DNA from: Micromonospora chokoriensis
Lineage (GTDB): Bacteria; Actinomycetota; Actinomycetes; Mycobacteriales; Micromonosporaceae
Direction of reading: 5' to 3'
DNA: 64,000 nucleotides
Assembly (NCBI RefSeq): GCF_000718555.1
Contig: NZ_JOAN01000004.1
Coordinates: 1-64,000, forward strand
In this document: piece after piece, positions 46,624-55,879 of the stretch
How the letters are laid out: every line of letters begins with the position of its first letter
How positions within the stretch are numbered: position 1 is the stretch's first letter
Program-made: the position numbers and the translations under genes
Notes under the pieces: generated by a model
The model's input: the letters and a program-made list of their open reading frames with translations, nothing else
Database searches by the model: none
What the model was told of the DNA's origin: nothing

Positions 46624-47664
46624 TCAGCCCGGGCGGCCGTAGCTGTGGATCTGACCGTCGTCGGCCCGCTTCATCTTGACCGGCTCACCGGCCTGCGAGG
46701 CGTGCACCACCCAGCCGCCGCCGACGTACATCCCGACGTGGTGGATGTCGCTGTAGTAGAAGACCAGGTCGCCGGGGCGCAGGTCGGCCTTGCTGACGTT
46801 CTTGGTGGCGCGGCTCTGCGCGGCGGCGTTGTGCGGCAGCGACACACCGGCCTTCGCCCAGGCGGCCAGCATCAGCCCGGAGCAGTCGTACGAGTTCGGG
46901 CCCTCGGCGCCCCAGACGTAGGGCTTGCCGATCTGCGCGCAGGCGAACTTGACCGCGATGCCCGCGGCGCCGCCGGGGTAGCTACCCGGGCAGGGTGCCG
47001 GGCGCAGCGGACCACCGCCACCGTTGCCGTACACCGTGAGGCGCAGTTTCTGTAGGCGGTCGATCTCTTCGTTGATCTGCTTCTTCTTCGCCGCCAACTG
47101 AGCTTCGGTGCGGGTCAGCTGGGCCACCATCTCGTCCAGCGGCGCCTTCTGCGCGGCCAGCTGGTCGCGCAGGTCGGCCACCTGGCGGACGTCCTTCTGC
47201 TGGTTGTGCGCGAACCGGTCGAGCATTTCGAGCTGGTCGACCACCTCGCCGGGTGACCGGCTGCCCAGCACCGCGTTGACTGTCGAGACGTTCTCACCCT
47301 TGTAGGCGCGCACAGCCAGGGTGCTGACCTTGTCCATCGCGGCGTCGACCTGACGCTCCAGCGGGGCGATCCGGGCGGCCAGCGCGTCGGCCTGCCTGCG
47401 CTTCGCCACGAGGTCGGCGCGGGTCGCGTTGTGCCGTTCGATGATCGGTTCGAGTTTGTTCCAGTCGGCGTCGATCTGGCGCTCGATCTCGGCGACGGAC
47501 GGATCGGCGTGGGCCGCCGTGGCACTGCCCGTCAGGACGACGGCGATGCCGGCCAGCGCGGCGATAGCGGTGGTGAAGCGGGACCAGCGTGGGCGCGGCA
47601 CGATCGACGAAGGGCCGGCTGGTTCCGACCGCTCGGACGACGGCCGCGGGGCATGGAGTGCCAC
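46624..47664 (-). CDS. secreted NlpC/P60 peptidoglycan endopeptidase, riboswitch-controlled
   Basis: 346 residues from GTG 47664. A signal peptide (about 30-53, ending in TAAHA) and a coiled-coil region (about 55-210) are followed by a linker with PCPGSYPGG. The NlpC/P60 domain has Cys in NSYDCSGLM, His in IHHVGMYVGG and a later polar residue in WVVHASQ. RipA/RipC-like enzymes cut D-Glu-mDAP bonds in stem peptides. A c-di-AMP riboswitch lies directly before the Shine-Dalgarno AAGGAG. Confidence 0.93.
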   Translation of the reverse strand: MALHAPRPSSERSEPAGPSSIVPRPRWSRFTTAIAALAGIAVVLTGSATAAHADPSVAEIERQIDADWNKLEPIIERHNATRADLVAKRRQADALAARIAPLERQVDAAMDKVSTLAVRAYKGENVSTVNAVLGSRSPGEVVDQLEMLDRFAHNQQKDVRQVADLRDQLAAQKAPLDEMVAQLTRTEAQLAAKKKQINEEIDRLQKLRLTVYGNGGGGPLRPAPCPGSYPGGAAGIAVKFACAQIGKPYVWGAEGPNSYDCSGLMLAAWAKAGVSLPHNAAAQSRATKNVSKADLRPGDLVFYYSDIHHVGMYVGGGWVVHASQAGEPVKMKRADDGQIHSYGRPG

Positions 47665-47687
47665 CGGGGTTCCGTACTCCTTCTTCC

Positions 47688-47807
47688 TGACCGCCTACCG
47701 GGTTAGCTGACGGGTTCGGGCGGGAAGTCGGCGCCCTACCGCAATGGCTGCGGATTCACCCCGAGGGACCTGGGTCCCCGGTTCGTTCGGAAACGACTCG
47801 GCGGTGT
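47688..47807 (-). ncRNA. c-di-AMP riboswitch (ydaO/yuaA class)
   Basis: On the minus strand the conserved blocks of the class appear in order: CCGCCGAGTC (near 47795-47804), GGGGACCCA (47771-47779), GGGGTGAATC (47753-47762), GTAGGGCG (47732-47739) and GTCAGCTAACC (47701-47711). They close with GGCGG, which pairs with the first CCGCC. The Shine-Dalgarno of the endopeptidase follows 8-13 bases later. Known members turn genes off when c-di-AMP is high, and in Streptomyces one controls the cell-wall hydrolase rpfA. Element limits are approximate. Confidence 0.93.
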
Positions 47808-48048
47808 CGGTCCGTTACCGCCCGGGCTGGGCGGAGCTGCTGTCAGGCCGACAAATGACCAGAGTAGAGACGCTCGTTACCGATCCGCAACCCGTGCGGC
47901 CGTGACACTCCGTACCGATCGGGCGAGGTCACCGGCCGGGTGTGAAGAATTCTTTCCACACTCTTGTCTATATAGAAAGGTATTGACGCGGACTCCCAAG
48001 CGGCGCGATGGTGACCTGACCTCAATCCGCGAGAATCTAGGGGGTTCG

Positions 48049-50031
48049 ATGCACCATCCAACCCTGTCGACCGGCTGGCGCACACTGCTCGCCACCACCG
48101 TGGTCGCTGCGGCGACCGCGGTGCCACTCTCCGTCGGCCCGGCCGCCGCCACGCCCACCACCAACCGCCAGCAGCAGTACGCCGCTGCGGCGACCGAGTA
48201 CGGCGTGCCGACCGTCGTGCTGCTCGGCGTCTCCTACCTGGAGTCGCGCTGGGACAGCAACGCCGGCACAGCGAGCACCAGCGGCGGGTACGGCCCGATG
48301 CACCTGACCGACGCCCGGCACGTGGCCGCCCTACCCGAGCGCGGCCACCACGACGCCGGTGCCGAGGACCCGCGCGGCGACGACTCCCGTCCCGCCCGGG
48401 TGCCCACGCACCGGCCCGTCGAGGCCCCCGCGCCGTCCACCGCCGCGTTGCAGACCCTGGACGCCGCCGCCACGCTGACCGGTGCCACCCCCGAGGCACT
48501 GCGCACCGACGCGGGCGTCAACATCCAGGGTGGGGCCGCGCTGCTGCGCGCGTACCAACGGGATCTGGGTGCGCCGGTCGGCGCGGACACCGACCCGGCG
48601 GCCTGGTACGGCGCGGTGGCCCGCTACTCCGGCGCAGACAGCGCCGACGCCGCGGCGGCCTTCGCCGACGAGGTCTTCACCACCATCGGCGCGGGCGAGT
48701 CCCGGGTGACCGACGACCGCCAGCGGATCACCCTGCCGGCCCGTGCGGTACGGCCCGAGCGTTCCTGGTTGGACCGGCTGGGCCTGCGCCGCCTGGCCCG
48801 CCCGGACGGGGTGGAGTGCCCCCGCACCATCTCCTGCGAGTGGATCCCGGCACCCTACGAGGCGTTCGGCGACGGGGACTACGGCAACCACGACCTCTCC
48901 GACCGGCCCGCACGGCAGAAGATCGAATACATCGTCATCCACGACACCGAGGCGAGTTGGGCGACGACCCTGCAACTCGTCCAGGATCCGACCTACGTGA
49001 GCTGGCACTACTCGCTGCGCTCGGTCGACGGGCACATCGCCCAGCACGTCAAGACCAAGGACGTCGGCTGGCACGCCGGCAACTGGTACGTCAACGCGAA
49101 GTCGATCGGACTGGAACACGAGGGCTTCGCGGCACAGGGGACCTGGTACACGGAGGCGATGTACCGGACCTCGGCGAAGCTGGTCCGGCATCTGGCGCTG
49201 CGGCTGGGCATCCCGCTGGACCGCCAGCACATCATCGGCCACGACAACGTGCCCGGCACCGTCGCCTCGACCGTGCCGGGAATGCACTGGGACCCCGGCC
49301 CGTACTGGGACTGGACGCACTACTTCGACCTGCTGCACGCGCCTCGGCTGGACACCGGCACGCCGGCCACCGGGCTGGTCCGGATCGACCCGGACTACGC
49401 CACCAACCAGCCGGCGTTCACCGGCTGCGTCACGGTGGGCGTGCCGTGCGCGCCGCGCGGATCCTCGGCCGTGGTGCTGCGCAGCGCACCGTCCGCGGAC
49501 GCGCCGCTGGTCAACGACGTGGCGCTCCGCCCGGACGGCACTCCGAACACGATGGCCGTGTCGGACCACGGGGCCCGGGCCTCCGCCGGGCAGACGTACG
49601 CGCTGGCCGGGCGGCAGGGCGACTGGACGGCGATCTGGTACCTCGGCCAGCGGGCCTGGTTCCACAACCCGGCGTCCGCGCCGACCGCCAGCTGGACGGT
49701 CGGCGTGGTGGCCACGCCGAAGCCCGGTCGAACCACCATCCCGGTGTACGGACGCGCGTACCCGGAGCAGTCGGCGTACCCGGCCGGGGTGCCCTACCAG
49801 ACGATCTCGCCGTTGCAGTACACCCTGGCCGCCGGGCAGCGGTACGCCGTCGGCGCGGTGCTGGCCGGCGAGTACTACCGGGCAAGCACGGTCGACGGGT
49901 CCTCGCCCGGTGACTGGACGGTGATTCGCGGCAAGAACCGCTACGCGCAGATCCAGTTCGGGCACCGGATCATGTACGTCGACCTAGCCGACGTGCAGCT
50001 GTTGCCGTCTCCGCTGGGCGCACCCAGCTGA
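48049..50031 (+). CDS. secreted lysozyme-like and N-acetylmuramoyl-L-alanine amidase
   Basis: 660 residues with a signal peptide (TLLATTVVAAATAVPLSV). An N-terminal region looks like a soluble lytic transglycosylase fold: LLGVSYLESRWDSN with the Glu, GGYGPMHLTD, and after an Asp/Pro-rich insert NIQGGAALL. An Amidase_2 domain follows with zinc ligands in IVIHDTEA, HIIGHDN and WDPGPYWDW, plus GLEHEG. The last 220 residues are beta-rich, probably wall-binding. AGGGGG precedes the ATG at 48049. It could cut both glycan and peptide links. Confidence 0.88.
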   Translation: MHHPTLSTGWRTLLATTVVAAATAVPLSVGPAAATPTTNRQQQYAAAATEYGVPTVVLLGVSYLESRWDSNAGTASTSGGYGPMHLTDARHVAALPERGHHDAGAEDPRGDDSRPARVPTHRPVEAPAPSTAALQTLDAAATLTGATPEALRTDAGVNIQGGAALLRAYQRDLGAPVGADTDPAAWYGAVARYSGADSADAAAAFADEVFTTIGAGESRVTDDRQRITLPARAVRPERSWLDRLGLRRLARPDGVECPRTISCEWIPAPYEAFGDGDYGNHDLSDRPARQKIEYIVIHDTEASWATTLQLVQDPTYVSWHYSLRSVDGHIAQHVKTKDVGWHAGNWYVNAKSIGLEHEGFAAQGTWYTEAMYRTSAKLVRHLALRLGIPLDRQHIIGHDNVPGTVASTVPGMHWDPGPYWDWTHYFDLLHAPRLDTGTPATGLVRIDPDYATNQPAFTGCVTVGVPCAPRGSSAVVLRSAPSADAPLVNDVALRPDGTPNTMAVSDHGARASAGQTYALAGRQGDWTAIWYLGQRAWFHNPASAPTASWTVGVVATPKPGRTTIPVYGRAYPEQSAYPAGVPYQTISPLQYTLAAGQRYAVGAVLAGEYYRASTVDGSSPGDWTVIRGKNRYAQIQFGHRIMYVDLADVQLLPSPLGAPS

Positions 50032-50036
50032 ACAAC

Positions 50037-50073
50037 CATGACGGCCCCCGGTCGGTGACCGGGGGCCGTCATG
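50037..50073. terminator. perfect 17-bp bidirectional terminator
   Basis: CATGACGGCCCCCGGTC and complement around GGT, between the convergent amidase and second NlpC/P60 gene. Confidence 0.9.
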
Positions 50074-50086
50074 TCGCGTGCGTGGA

Positions 50087-51091
50087 TCAGGGTCTGCGGA
50101 ACCCGGCGACGGGCATTGTGTTGATGCTTGCCACCTGGACCGGTTGGCCGGCGCGTGGCGCGTGCACCATCTGGCTGTTGCCCAGATAGAGCCCGACATG
50201 ACTCAGGCCGGAGTAGAAGAAGACCAGGTCACCCGGGCGGGCGTCGGCTCGCGAGATGGCCTTGCCCTCGTTCCACTGGTCACCGGTGTGGTGGGTGAGG
50301 TAGATCCCGGCCGCCTTGTAGGCGTACTGGGTCAGCCCCGAGCAGTCGAACGAGTTCGGGCCGGTGGCGCCCCAGACGTACGGCTTGCCGACCTTGCCGC
50401 AGGCGGTCCTGATCGCGGTGCGGGCGGCTGCGCTGACCACTCCGTTGATGGTCGGGCAGGCCGCAGTCACGACAGTGGTCTTGGGCATCGACGCCTCGAG
50501 CTGCTTGATCTCGGTGTCGATCTGCTTCTTCTTGGCCGCCAGCTCGTTCTGCTGCCGGGTCTGGGTGGCGATCAGCGTGTCGAGCTTCTGCTTCTCGCCG
50601 TCGAACTTGGCCCGGACGGCCAGCACGCCCTCGATCTCCTTGTGCTCCTTCGCGGCCAGCCGGTCGAGCATGGTGAGCTGCTCGGTGAGCGTGTCCGGCT
50701 TGGCGCTGACCAGCAGCGCGCCGAGTTCGTGCGACGGGCCCGAGATGTAGTAACGGGAGGCGAGGTCACCGACCCGGGTGAGCGCCATCTCGCTCTGCAG
50801 CGCCAGCGGCTCGATCTTCTTTTGCAGGTCCGCCGACTTCTGCCGGTTGACCTTCAACTGCGCCCGAACCTTGTTGTACTGCTCGATGGTGGGCTCCAAC
50901 TGCTCCCACTTCTTGTCGATCTGTGCCTCGATCTCGTCGACCGAGGGCTCGGCGTGGGCCGGCGCGGCCAGCAGACCAGCGCCGACCGCTGCGGCGGCGA
51001 CCAGGACCAGCAGACGCTGGGCGGCGCGACGCAGACCACCTGACCGAGCAGAAGCATTCAGGTCGTGGCGATGAGGGGGCATGGTTGCCAC
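50087..51091 (-). CDS. secreted NlpC/P60 endopeptidase, paralogue 2
   Basis: 334 residues from GTG 51091, which has AAAGGAG upstream. An ATG three codons later is also possible. Signal peptide (RLLVLVAAAAVGAGLLAAP), coiled coil (about 45-200), then the NlpC/P60 domain with NSFDCSGLTQY and LSHVGLYLGN. The layout matches the gene at 46624-47664, so they are paralogues. No riboswitch is visible here. Instead a GTGCAA-N4-TTGCAC palindrome stands in the AT-richer upstream gap. Confidence 0.93.
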   Translation of the reverse strand: MATMPPHRHDLNASARSGGLRRAAQRLLVLVAAAAVGAGLLAAPAHAEPSVDEIEAQIDKKWEQLEPTIEQYNKVRAQLKVNRQKSADLQKKIEPLALQSEMALTRVGDLASRYYISGPSHELGALLVSAKPDTLTEQLTMLDRLAAKEHKEIEGVLAVRAKFDGEKQKLDTLIATQTRQQNELAAKKKQIDTEIKQLEASMPKTTVVTAACPTINGVVSAAARTAIRTACGKVGKPYVWGATGPNSFDCSGLTQYAYKAAGIYLTHHTGDQWNEGKAISRADARPGDLVFFYSGLSHVGLYLGNSQMVHAPRAGQPVQVASINTMPVAGFRRP

Positions 51092-51230
51092 CGGCACCGA
51101 CTCCTTTGCAACCGACCGCCGGGCGCCTCGCGTGAGGGAAGGGCCGAGGCAGACGACCCACAGCGGTCGGAGCACAACATTAGGGAAGCTTGGAGCGGTT
51201 ATCAAGGCGAGTGCAATAACCATCACTGTC

Positions 51231-51246
51231 GTGCAACAGCTTGCAC
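51231..51246. promoter_or_regulatory. palindrome upstream of the second NlpC/P60 gene
   Basis: GTGCAA-CAGC-TTGCAC is a perfect 16-bp palindrome, and a third half-site GTGCAA lies exactly 20 bp away at 51211-51216. The position, about 120-160 bases before the start codon, suits an operator. The binding protein is unknown. Confidence 0.45.
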
Positions 51247-51264
51247 ACAATGGGTATTGGTCTA

Positions 51265-52266
51265 TCAACCAACGATTGCAGTCAATACATCGTCAAGTGT
51301 GACCACACCGAGAGGCCGCCGGCCATCGCTGACCAGCACCATGTGCCGCCGCTCGCGGCGCATGGCCAGCAGCAGATCGGCAAGCGTACGCTCCGGCGGC
51401 ACCACCGCCAGCGGCCGGTAGACCTGCTCCGGCACCGGGGACCGACGACCCGGCCCGGCGTACCCGAGCACGTCCTTGACGTGCACAAATCCGAGCACCC
51501 GACGGGTCGATCGCTGCACCACCGGGAACCGGGACCGGCCGGTCCGGGTCGCCAGCACCTCAAGCGACGCCGGCGAGACGTCCTCGGCCACCGTCACCAC
51601 CGTCGACCAGGGTTGCAGCGCGTCCGCCGCCGTCCGCGCGTGCAGGGCCAGCGCGCCCGTGATCCGCGCGTGCTGCTCCGCGTCGAGCAGCCCCTCGGTC
51701 CGCGCCTGGGAGACCAACCCGGCCAACTCCTCGGCGGTGAACACCGTCTTCACCGCCTCGGACGCCTCGATCCGCCAGAACGCGAGCACCCGCCGGGCCG
51801 CCCATTTCATCGCGAGCAACAACGGTTTGGTGGCCACACAGAACGCCAGCATCGCCGGGCCGAGCCAGAGCGCGGAGACCTCCGGACCGGCCAGCGTGAT
51901 GTTCTTCGGCACCATCTCGCCGACGACCGTGTGCAAGAAGACCACCACGCCCAGGGCCAGCACGAACGCCACCGGGTGCACCGCCCGCTCGGGCAGGCCA
52001 GCCGCGTGGAACGGCGGCTCCAGCAGGTGAGCCAGGGCCGGCTCGGCGATCGCGCCCAGACCCAACGAGCAGACCGTGATGCCGAGCTGCGCGCCAGCGA
52101 TCATCAACGGGATCTGGTTCATCGCCGACAACGCCCAGCGGGCCCGCTTCGAGCCGGCGGCCAGCGGCTCGATCACCGTCCGGCGGGACGCGATGAGCGC
52201 GAACTCGCTGCCCACGAAGAACCCGTTGCCGAGCAGCAGCAGCACGGTCACCAGCAGCTCAGTCAT
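51265..52266 (-). CDS. CNNM/CorC-family transporter (hemolysin family) B
   Basis: 333 residues. Membrane domain DUF21 (about 1-180, with GNGFFVGSEFALIASRR and GEMVPKN) and two CBS motifs (AEDVSPASLEVLATRTGRSRFPV, and VTLDDVLTAIV at the end). A C-terminal CorC domain is missing, unlike its neighbour. Likely Mg2+ or other divalent-cation export. Overlaps the upstream gene by 8 bases. Confidence 0.88.
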   Translation of the reverse strand: MTELLVTVLLLLGNGFFVGSEFALIASRRTVIEPLAAGSKRARWALSAMNQIPLMIAGAQLGITVCSLGLGAIAEPALAHLLEPPFHAAGLPERAVHPVAFVLALGVVVFLHTVVGEMVPKNITLAGPEVSALWLGPAMLAFCVATKPLLLAMKWAARRVLAFWRIEASEAVKTVFTAEELAGLVSQARTEGLLDAEQHARITGALALHARTAADALQPWSTVVTVAEDVSPASLEVLATRTGRSRFPVVQRSTRRVLGFVHVKDVLGYAGPGRRSPVPEQVYRPLAVVPPERTLADLLLAMRRERRHMVLVSDGRRPLGVVTLDDVLTAIVG

Positions 52267-53605
52267 CGTCGTCCGGTTCCGCCGGGCGCAACACCCGGAC
52301 CTGCTCGATCCGGTGCCGCTCCACCTCGACCACGGTGAACTCCCAGCCGTCCGCCTCGACCGCCTCGCCAGCCAGCGGGATGTGCCCGAGCCGGGCCATC
52401 AGGAACCCGGCCAGGGTCTCGTACGGCCCCTCGGGCAGCCGGAAGCCGGTCTGCTCGGCCAACTCGTCGGAGCGGAGCACACCGTCGACCAGCACGGTGC
52501 GCTCACCGCCGGGCACCGTCAGCTCGACCGGCCCGGTGTCGTCCACGCTCGCCGGGTCGAACTCGTCGGCGATCTCTCCGACCAGCTCCTCGACCAGGTC
52601 CTCGATCGTCACCACGCCGTCCGTGCCGCCATACTCGTCGACAACGATGGCCAGGTCGGCCCCGGCCGCCTTCAGCGCCGCCAGGACGCCGTCCAGGTTC
52701 AGGCTCTCCGGCACGTACACCGGCTCGCGGGCCACCGAGCCGACAATTGTCGACGCCCGGTCAGCAAGCGGCACACCCAGCGCGTCGGGCACGCCGGCCA
52801 CGCCGGTCACCAGGTCCAGGGTCTCCTCGTACACGGGAAACCGGGTGCGCCCGGTCCGCCGCGACTCCTCCAGCAGCTCGGCCACGGTGGCCGTGGCGCG
52901 CAGCGCCATCACGTCCACCCGGGGGGTCATCGCCTCCGCGGCCCGCTTGTCACCGAAGCGGATGGTGCGACGCAGCAGCATGGCGGTGTCCGTCGGCAGC
53001 GCGCCGGCGCGCGCCGAGATGGCGGCAAGTAGGCCCAACTCCTCCGGCGAGCGGGCGCTGGCCAGCTCCTCCTGCGGCTGGACGCCCAACGCCCGGACCA
53101 ACCGGTTCGCCGAGCCGTTGAGCCCTCGGATCAGCCAGCCGAACGTCCGCGAGAAGGTGTGCATCGGGCCGGCCGTGGCCAGCGCCGCCGGCATGGGTCG
53201 AGCCAGCGCCGCGTTCTTCGGCACCAACTCGCCGAAGAGCATGGAGATCAGCGTGGCCAGGGCCAACGCGAGGAACGGGGTGTACCGCTCGGTGCTGTCC
53301 CCAACCAGCGGGCGCAACAGCGGGGCGAAGAGCCGGGCCAGGGCCGGCTCGGCCAGGTAGCCGGTGAGCAGCGCGGTGATGGTGATGCCGAGCTGCGCCC
53401 CGGAGAGCTGGAAGGAGAGTTCGCGCAATGCTGTGCGTACCGTCAGGGCGGCTTGGTCGCCGGCGGCGGCCCGCCTGTCGATCTCCGCGCGGTCGACCGT
53501 TACCAGGGCGAACTCGGCCGCGACGAAGAACGCGTTGCCCGCGGTCAGCGCTACGAAGCCGACCAGGGGCAACAGCGTCGTCAAGAGTAGGCCGTCGATG
53601 TTCAA
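52259..53605 (-). CDS. CNNM/CorC-family transporter (hemolysin family) A
   Basis: 448 residues. DUF21 membrane domain (GNAFFVAAEFALVTVDR, LFGELVPKN), two CBS domains (EAMTPRVDVMALRATATV and DEYGGTDGVVTIEDLVEEL) and a C-terminal CorC/HlyC domain. The only start at the right place is TTG 53605, weakly supported. It follows the EtfD-like gene after 17 bases, so these three genes may share a transcript. Confidence 0.88.
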   Translation of the reverse strand: MNIDGLLLTTLLPLVGFVALTAGNAFFVAAEFALVTVDRAEIDRRAAAGDQAALTVRTALRELSFQLSGAQLGITITALLTGYLAEPALARLFAPLLRPLVGDSTERYTPFLALALATLISMLFGELVPKNAALARPMPAALATAGPMHTFSRTFGWLIRGLNGSANRLVRALGVQPQEELASARSPEELGLLAAISARAGALPTDTAMLLRRTIRFGDKRAAEAMTPRVDVMALRATATVAELLEESRRTGRTRFPVYEETLDLVTGVAGVPDALGVPLADRASTIVGSVAREPVYVPESLNLDGVLAALKAAGADLAIVVDEYGGTDGVVTIEDLVEELVGEIADEFDPASVDDTGPVELTVPGGERTVLVDGVLRSDELAEQTGFRLPEGPYETLAGFLMARLGHIPLAGEAVEADGWEFTVVEVERHRIEQVRVLRPAEPDDDD

Positions 53606-53622
53606 AACCCAGGTGTACGCGC

Positions 53623-55872
53623 TCAGCCGCCGATCGGCGCGGTCTCCTTGCCGCCCTGCGGCTGCTCGGGCTTGACCGAACGGAGCAGCACGGTCGCCAC
53701 GTCGATCACCTCGACCTGCTCGCCGGCACCCTTACCGTTTACGCCGTCGCTGAGCATCGTCGAGCAGAACGGGCAGCCGACCGCGACCGTCTTCGCCCCG
53801 GTGGCCATGGCCTCCTCGACCCGGTCCACGTTGATCCGCTTGCCGATCTTCTCTTCCATCCACATCCGGGCGCCGCCAGCACCGCAGCAGAAGGAGCGCT
53901 CGCTGTTGCGTGGCATCTCGGTGAGGTCGCCCTCGATGGCGTCCCCAAGGACCTCACGGGGGGCCGCGAAGACCCGGTTGTGCCGACCCAGGTAGCAGGG
54001 GTCGTGGTAGGTGACGCCTCCGTCGACCGGCTGCACTGGCGTGAGCTTGCCGGTGGCGACCAGGTGCGCGAGCAGTTGGGTGTGGTGGACCACCTCGAAC
54101 TCCCCGCCGAGCTGGCCGTACTCGTTGCCCAGGGTGTTGAAGCAGTGCGGGCAGGTCGCGACGATCTTGCGCTTGGCCTTGTCCCGACCCTCGAACGCCT
54201 CGTTGAGCGTCTCCACGTTCTGCTGGGCCAGCATCTGGAAGACGAACTCGTTGCCGATCCGTCGCGCCGGGTCACCGGAGCAGGTCTCGCCCTCGCCCAG
54301 GATCGCGAACTTCACGCCCGCCTCGTTGAGCAGCGTGGCCACCGCGCGGGTGGTCTTCTTGGCTCGGTCCTCGAACGCGCCGGCGCAGCCGACCCAGAAC
54401 AGGTACTCGAAGTCGTCCACCTCGCCGACCCGGGGCACCTCGAAGTCCAGGCCCTTGGTCCAGTCCTCGCGGGTGTTCTGCGGGGCGCCCCACGGGTTGC
54501 CCTTGTTCTCCAGGTTGCGCAGCATCACCCCGGCCTCGGAGGGGAAGCTCGACTCGATCAGCACCTGGTAGCGACGCATGTCGACGATGTGGTCGACGTG
54601 CTCGATGTCGACCGGGCACTGCTCGACGCAGGCGCCGCAGGTGGTGCAGGACCAGAGCACGTCCGGGTCGATGACACCGCCCTCCTCGGCGGTGCCGATC
54701 AACGGCTTGTCGGCCTCGGCGAGGGCAAGCACGTCCAGGTGGGCGAGCTGCGCCTGGGTGGCCTTCTCCTCGCCGGTCAGGTCCTTGCCGCCGCCGGCCA
54801 GCAGGTAGGGCGCCTTGGCGTACGCGTGGTCGCGCAGGCTCAGGATGAGCAGCTTGGGCGACAGGGGCTTGCCGGTGTTCCAGGCCGGGCACTGCGACTG
54901 GCAGCGACCGCACTCGGTACAGGTACTGAAGTCCAGGAGGCCCTTCCAGCTGAACTGCTCGACGTGGGCGACGCCGAACTGGTCCTTCTCCGGGTCGGCC
55001 TCCTCGAAGTCGAGCGGCTTGCCCTGGCTCGTCATCGGGCGCAGCGCGCCGAGACCGGAGCCGGCCGGCTTGGCTGGCTCCCGCTTGAAGAAGATGTTGG
55101 GGAACGCCAGGAAGCGGTGCCAGGCGACGCCCATGGTGACGTTCAGGGAGATGACGATCAGCCACGTCATCGAAATAACGATCTTGATGGCTGCGGCGAC
55201 GCTGACGCCGTCCGCCCAGTCGGGCAGCACCGCACCGACCGCGTGACTGACCGGGGTGGCCCAGAACGGGAACTCGAAGTGGTCGGTGGCGACCTTGAAG
55301 CCCCGGATCACGAAGCCGAAGATCAGGACCAGCAGCACGATCCACTCGACGAAGTAGCCCTGCCACATGGTCGAGCCGGTGAACCGGGATCGCCCTCCTG
55401 GGCGGGTCGGCCGGTTGCGGAGCCGGATCGCCATCAGCACCAGGATGCCGACCAGACCCAGCACCCCGATGATCTCGGTGACCAGGCCGAAGATCGTCCA
55501 GTGCCCGATGATCGGCAGGCCACCGTCGGTGGTGACGACCTCGAAGTACGCCTCAAGCACCAGCAGCGACAGCACGACGAAGCCGACCATCACGAACCAG
55601 TGCGCGGCGCCCACCACGCCCCACTTGAGCATCCGGGTGTGGCCGGCCGTCTCCACCAACATGGTCTTGGCGCGGGCGACCTTGTCGGTGAACCGCTCCG
55701 GCGCGGGCTGACCGAGCCGGATGACTGCCACCATCTTCAGGACCGCACGCACCGCAAGCCACACCGCCACGGCGGTGATGGCGGCCGCGAGGATCGTGGT
55801 GACGATCTGGACGCTGCCCATCGAGTTGGCCTCCCCGGTCTGCTGCCTGATGACCTCGCTCTGCTCGGTCAT
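53623..55872 (-). CDS. membrane Fe-S reductase, EtfD-like (ETF:quinone oxidoreductase)
   Basis: 749 residues. The N-terminal third has about five membrane helices and heme-binding-like His residues. Two 4Fe-4S motifs follow (CTECGRCQSQCP and CTTCGACVEQCP). Two CCG domains come last (including SFCCGAGGARMW), the heterodisulfide-reductase type. Rv0338c/EtfD of M. tuberculosis has this order and passes electrons from acyl-CoA dehydrogenases to menaquinone. The ATG at 55872 is 7 bases after TAGGCT (leaderless), and an operator identical in pattern to that of the FadE5-like gene overlaps the -35. Confidence 0.92.
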   Translation of the reverse strand: MTEQSEVIRQQTGEANSMGSVQIVTTILAAAITAVAVWLAVRAVLKMVAVIRLGQPAPERFTDKVARAKTMLVETAGHTRMLKWGVVGAAHWFVMVGFVVLSLLVLEAYFEVVTTDGGLPIIGHWTIFGLVTEIIGVLGLVGILVLMAIRLRNRPTRPGGRSRFTGSTMWQGYFVEWIVLLVLIFGFVIRGFKVATDHFEFPFWATPVSHAVGAVLPDWADGVSVAAAIKIVISMTWLIVISLNVTMGVAWHRFLAFPNIFFKREPAKPAGSGLGALRPMTSQGKPLDFEEADPEKDQFGVAHVEQFSWKGLLDFSTCTECGRCQSQCPAWNTGKPLSPKLLILSLRDHAYAKAPYLLAGGGKDLTGEEKATQAQLAHLDVLALAEADKPLIGTAEEGGVIDPDVLWSCTTCGACVEQCPVDIEHVDHIVDMRRYQVLIESSFPSEAGVMLRNLENKGNPWGAPQNTREDWTKGLDFEVPRVGEVDDFEYLFWVGCAGAFEDRAKKTTRAVATLLNEAGVKFAILGEGETCSGDPARRIGNEFVFQMLAQQNVETLNEAFEGRDKAKRKIVATCPHCFNTLGNEYGQLGGEFEVVHHTQLLAHLVATGKLTPVQPVDGGVTYHDPCYLGRHNRVFAAPREVLGDAIEGDLTEMPRNSERSFCCGAGGARMWMEEKIGKRINVDRVEEAMATGAKTVAVGCPFCSTMLSDGVNGKGAGEQVEVIDVATVLLRSVKPEQPQGGKETAPIGG

Positions 55873-55879
55873 GCAGTGC

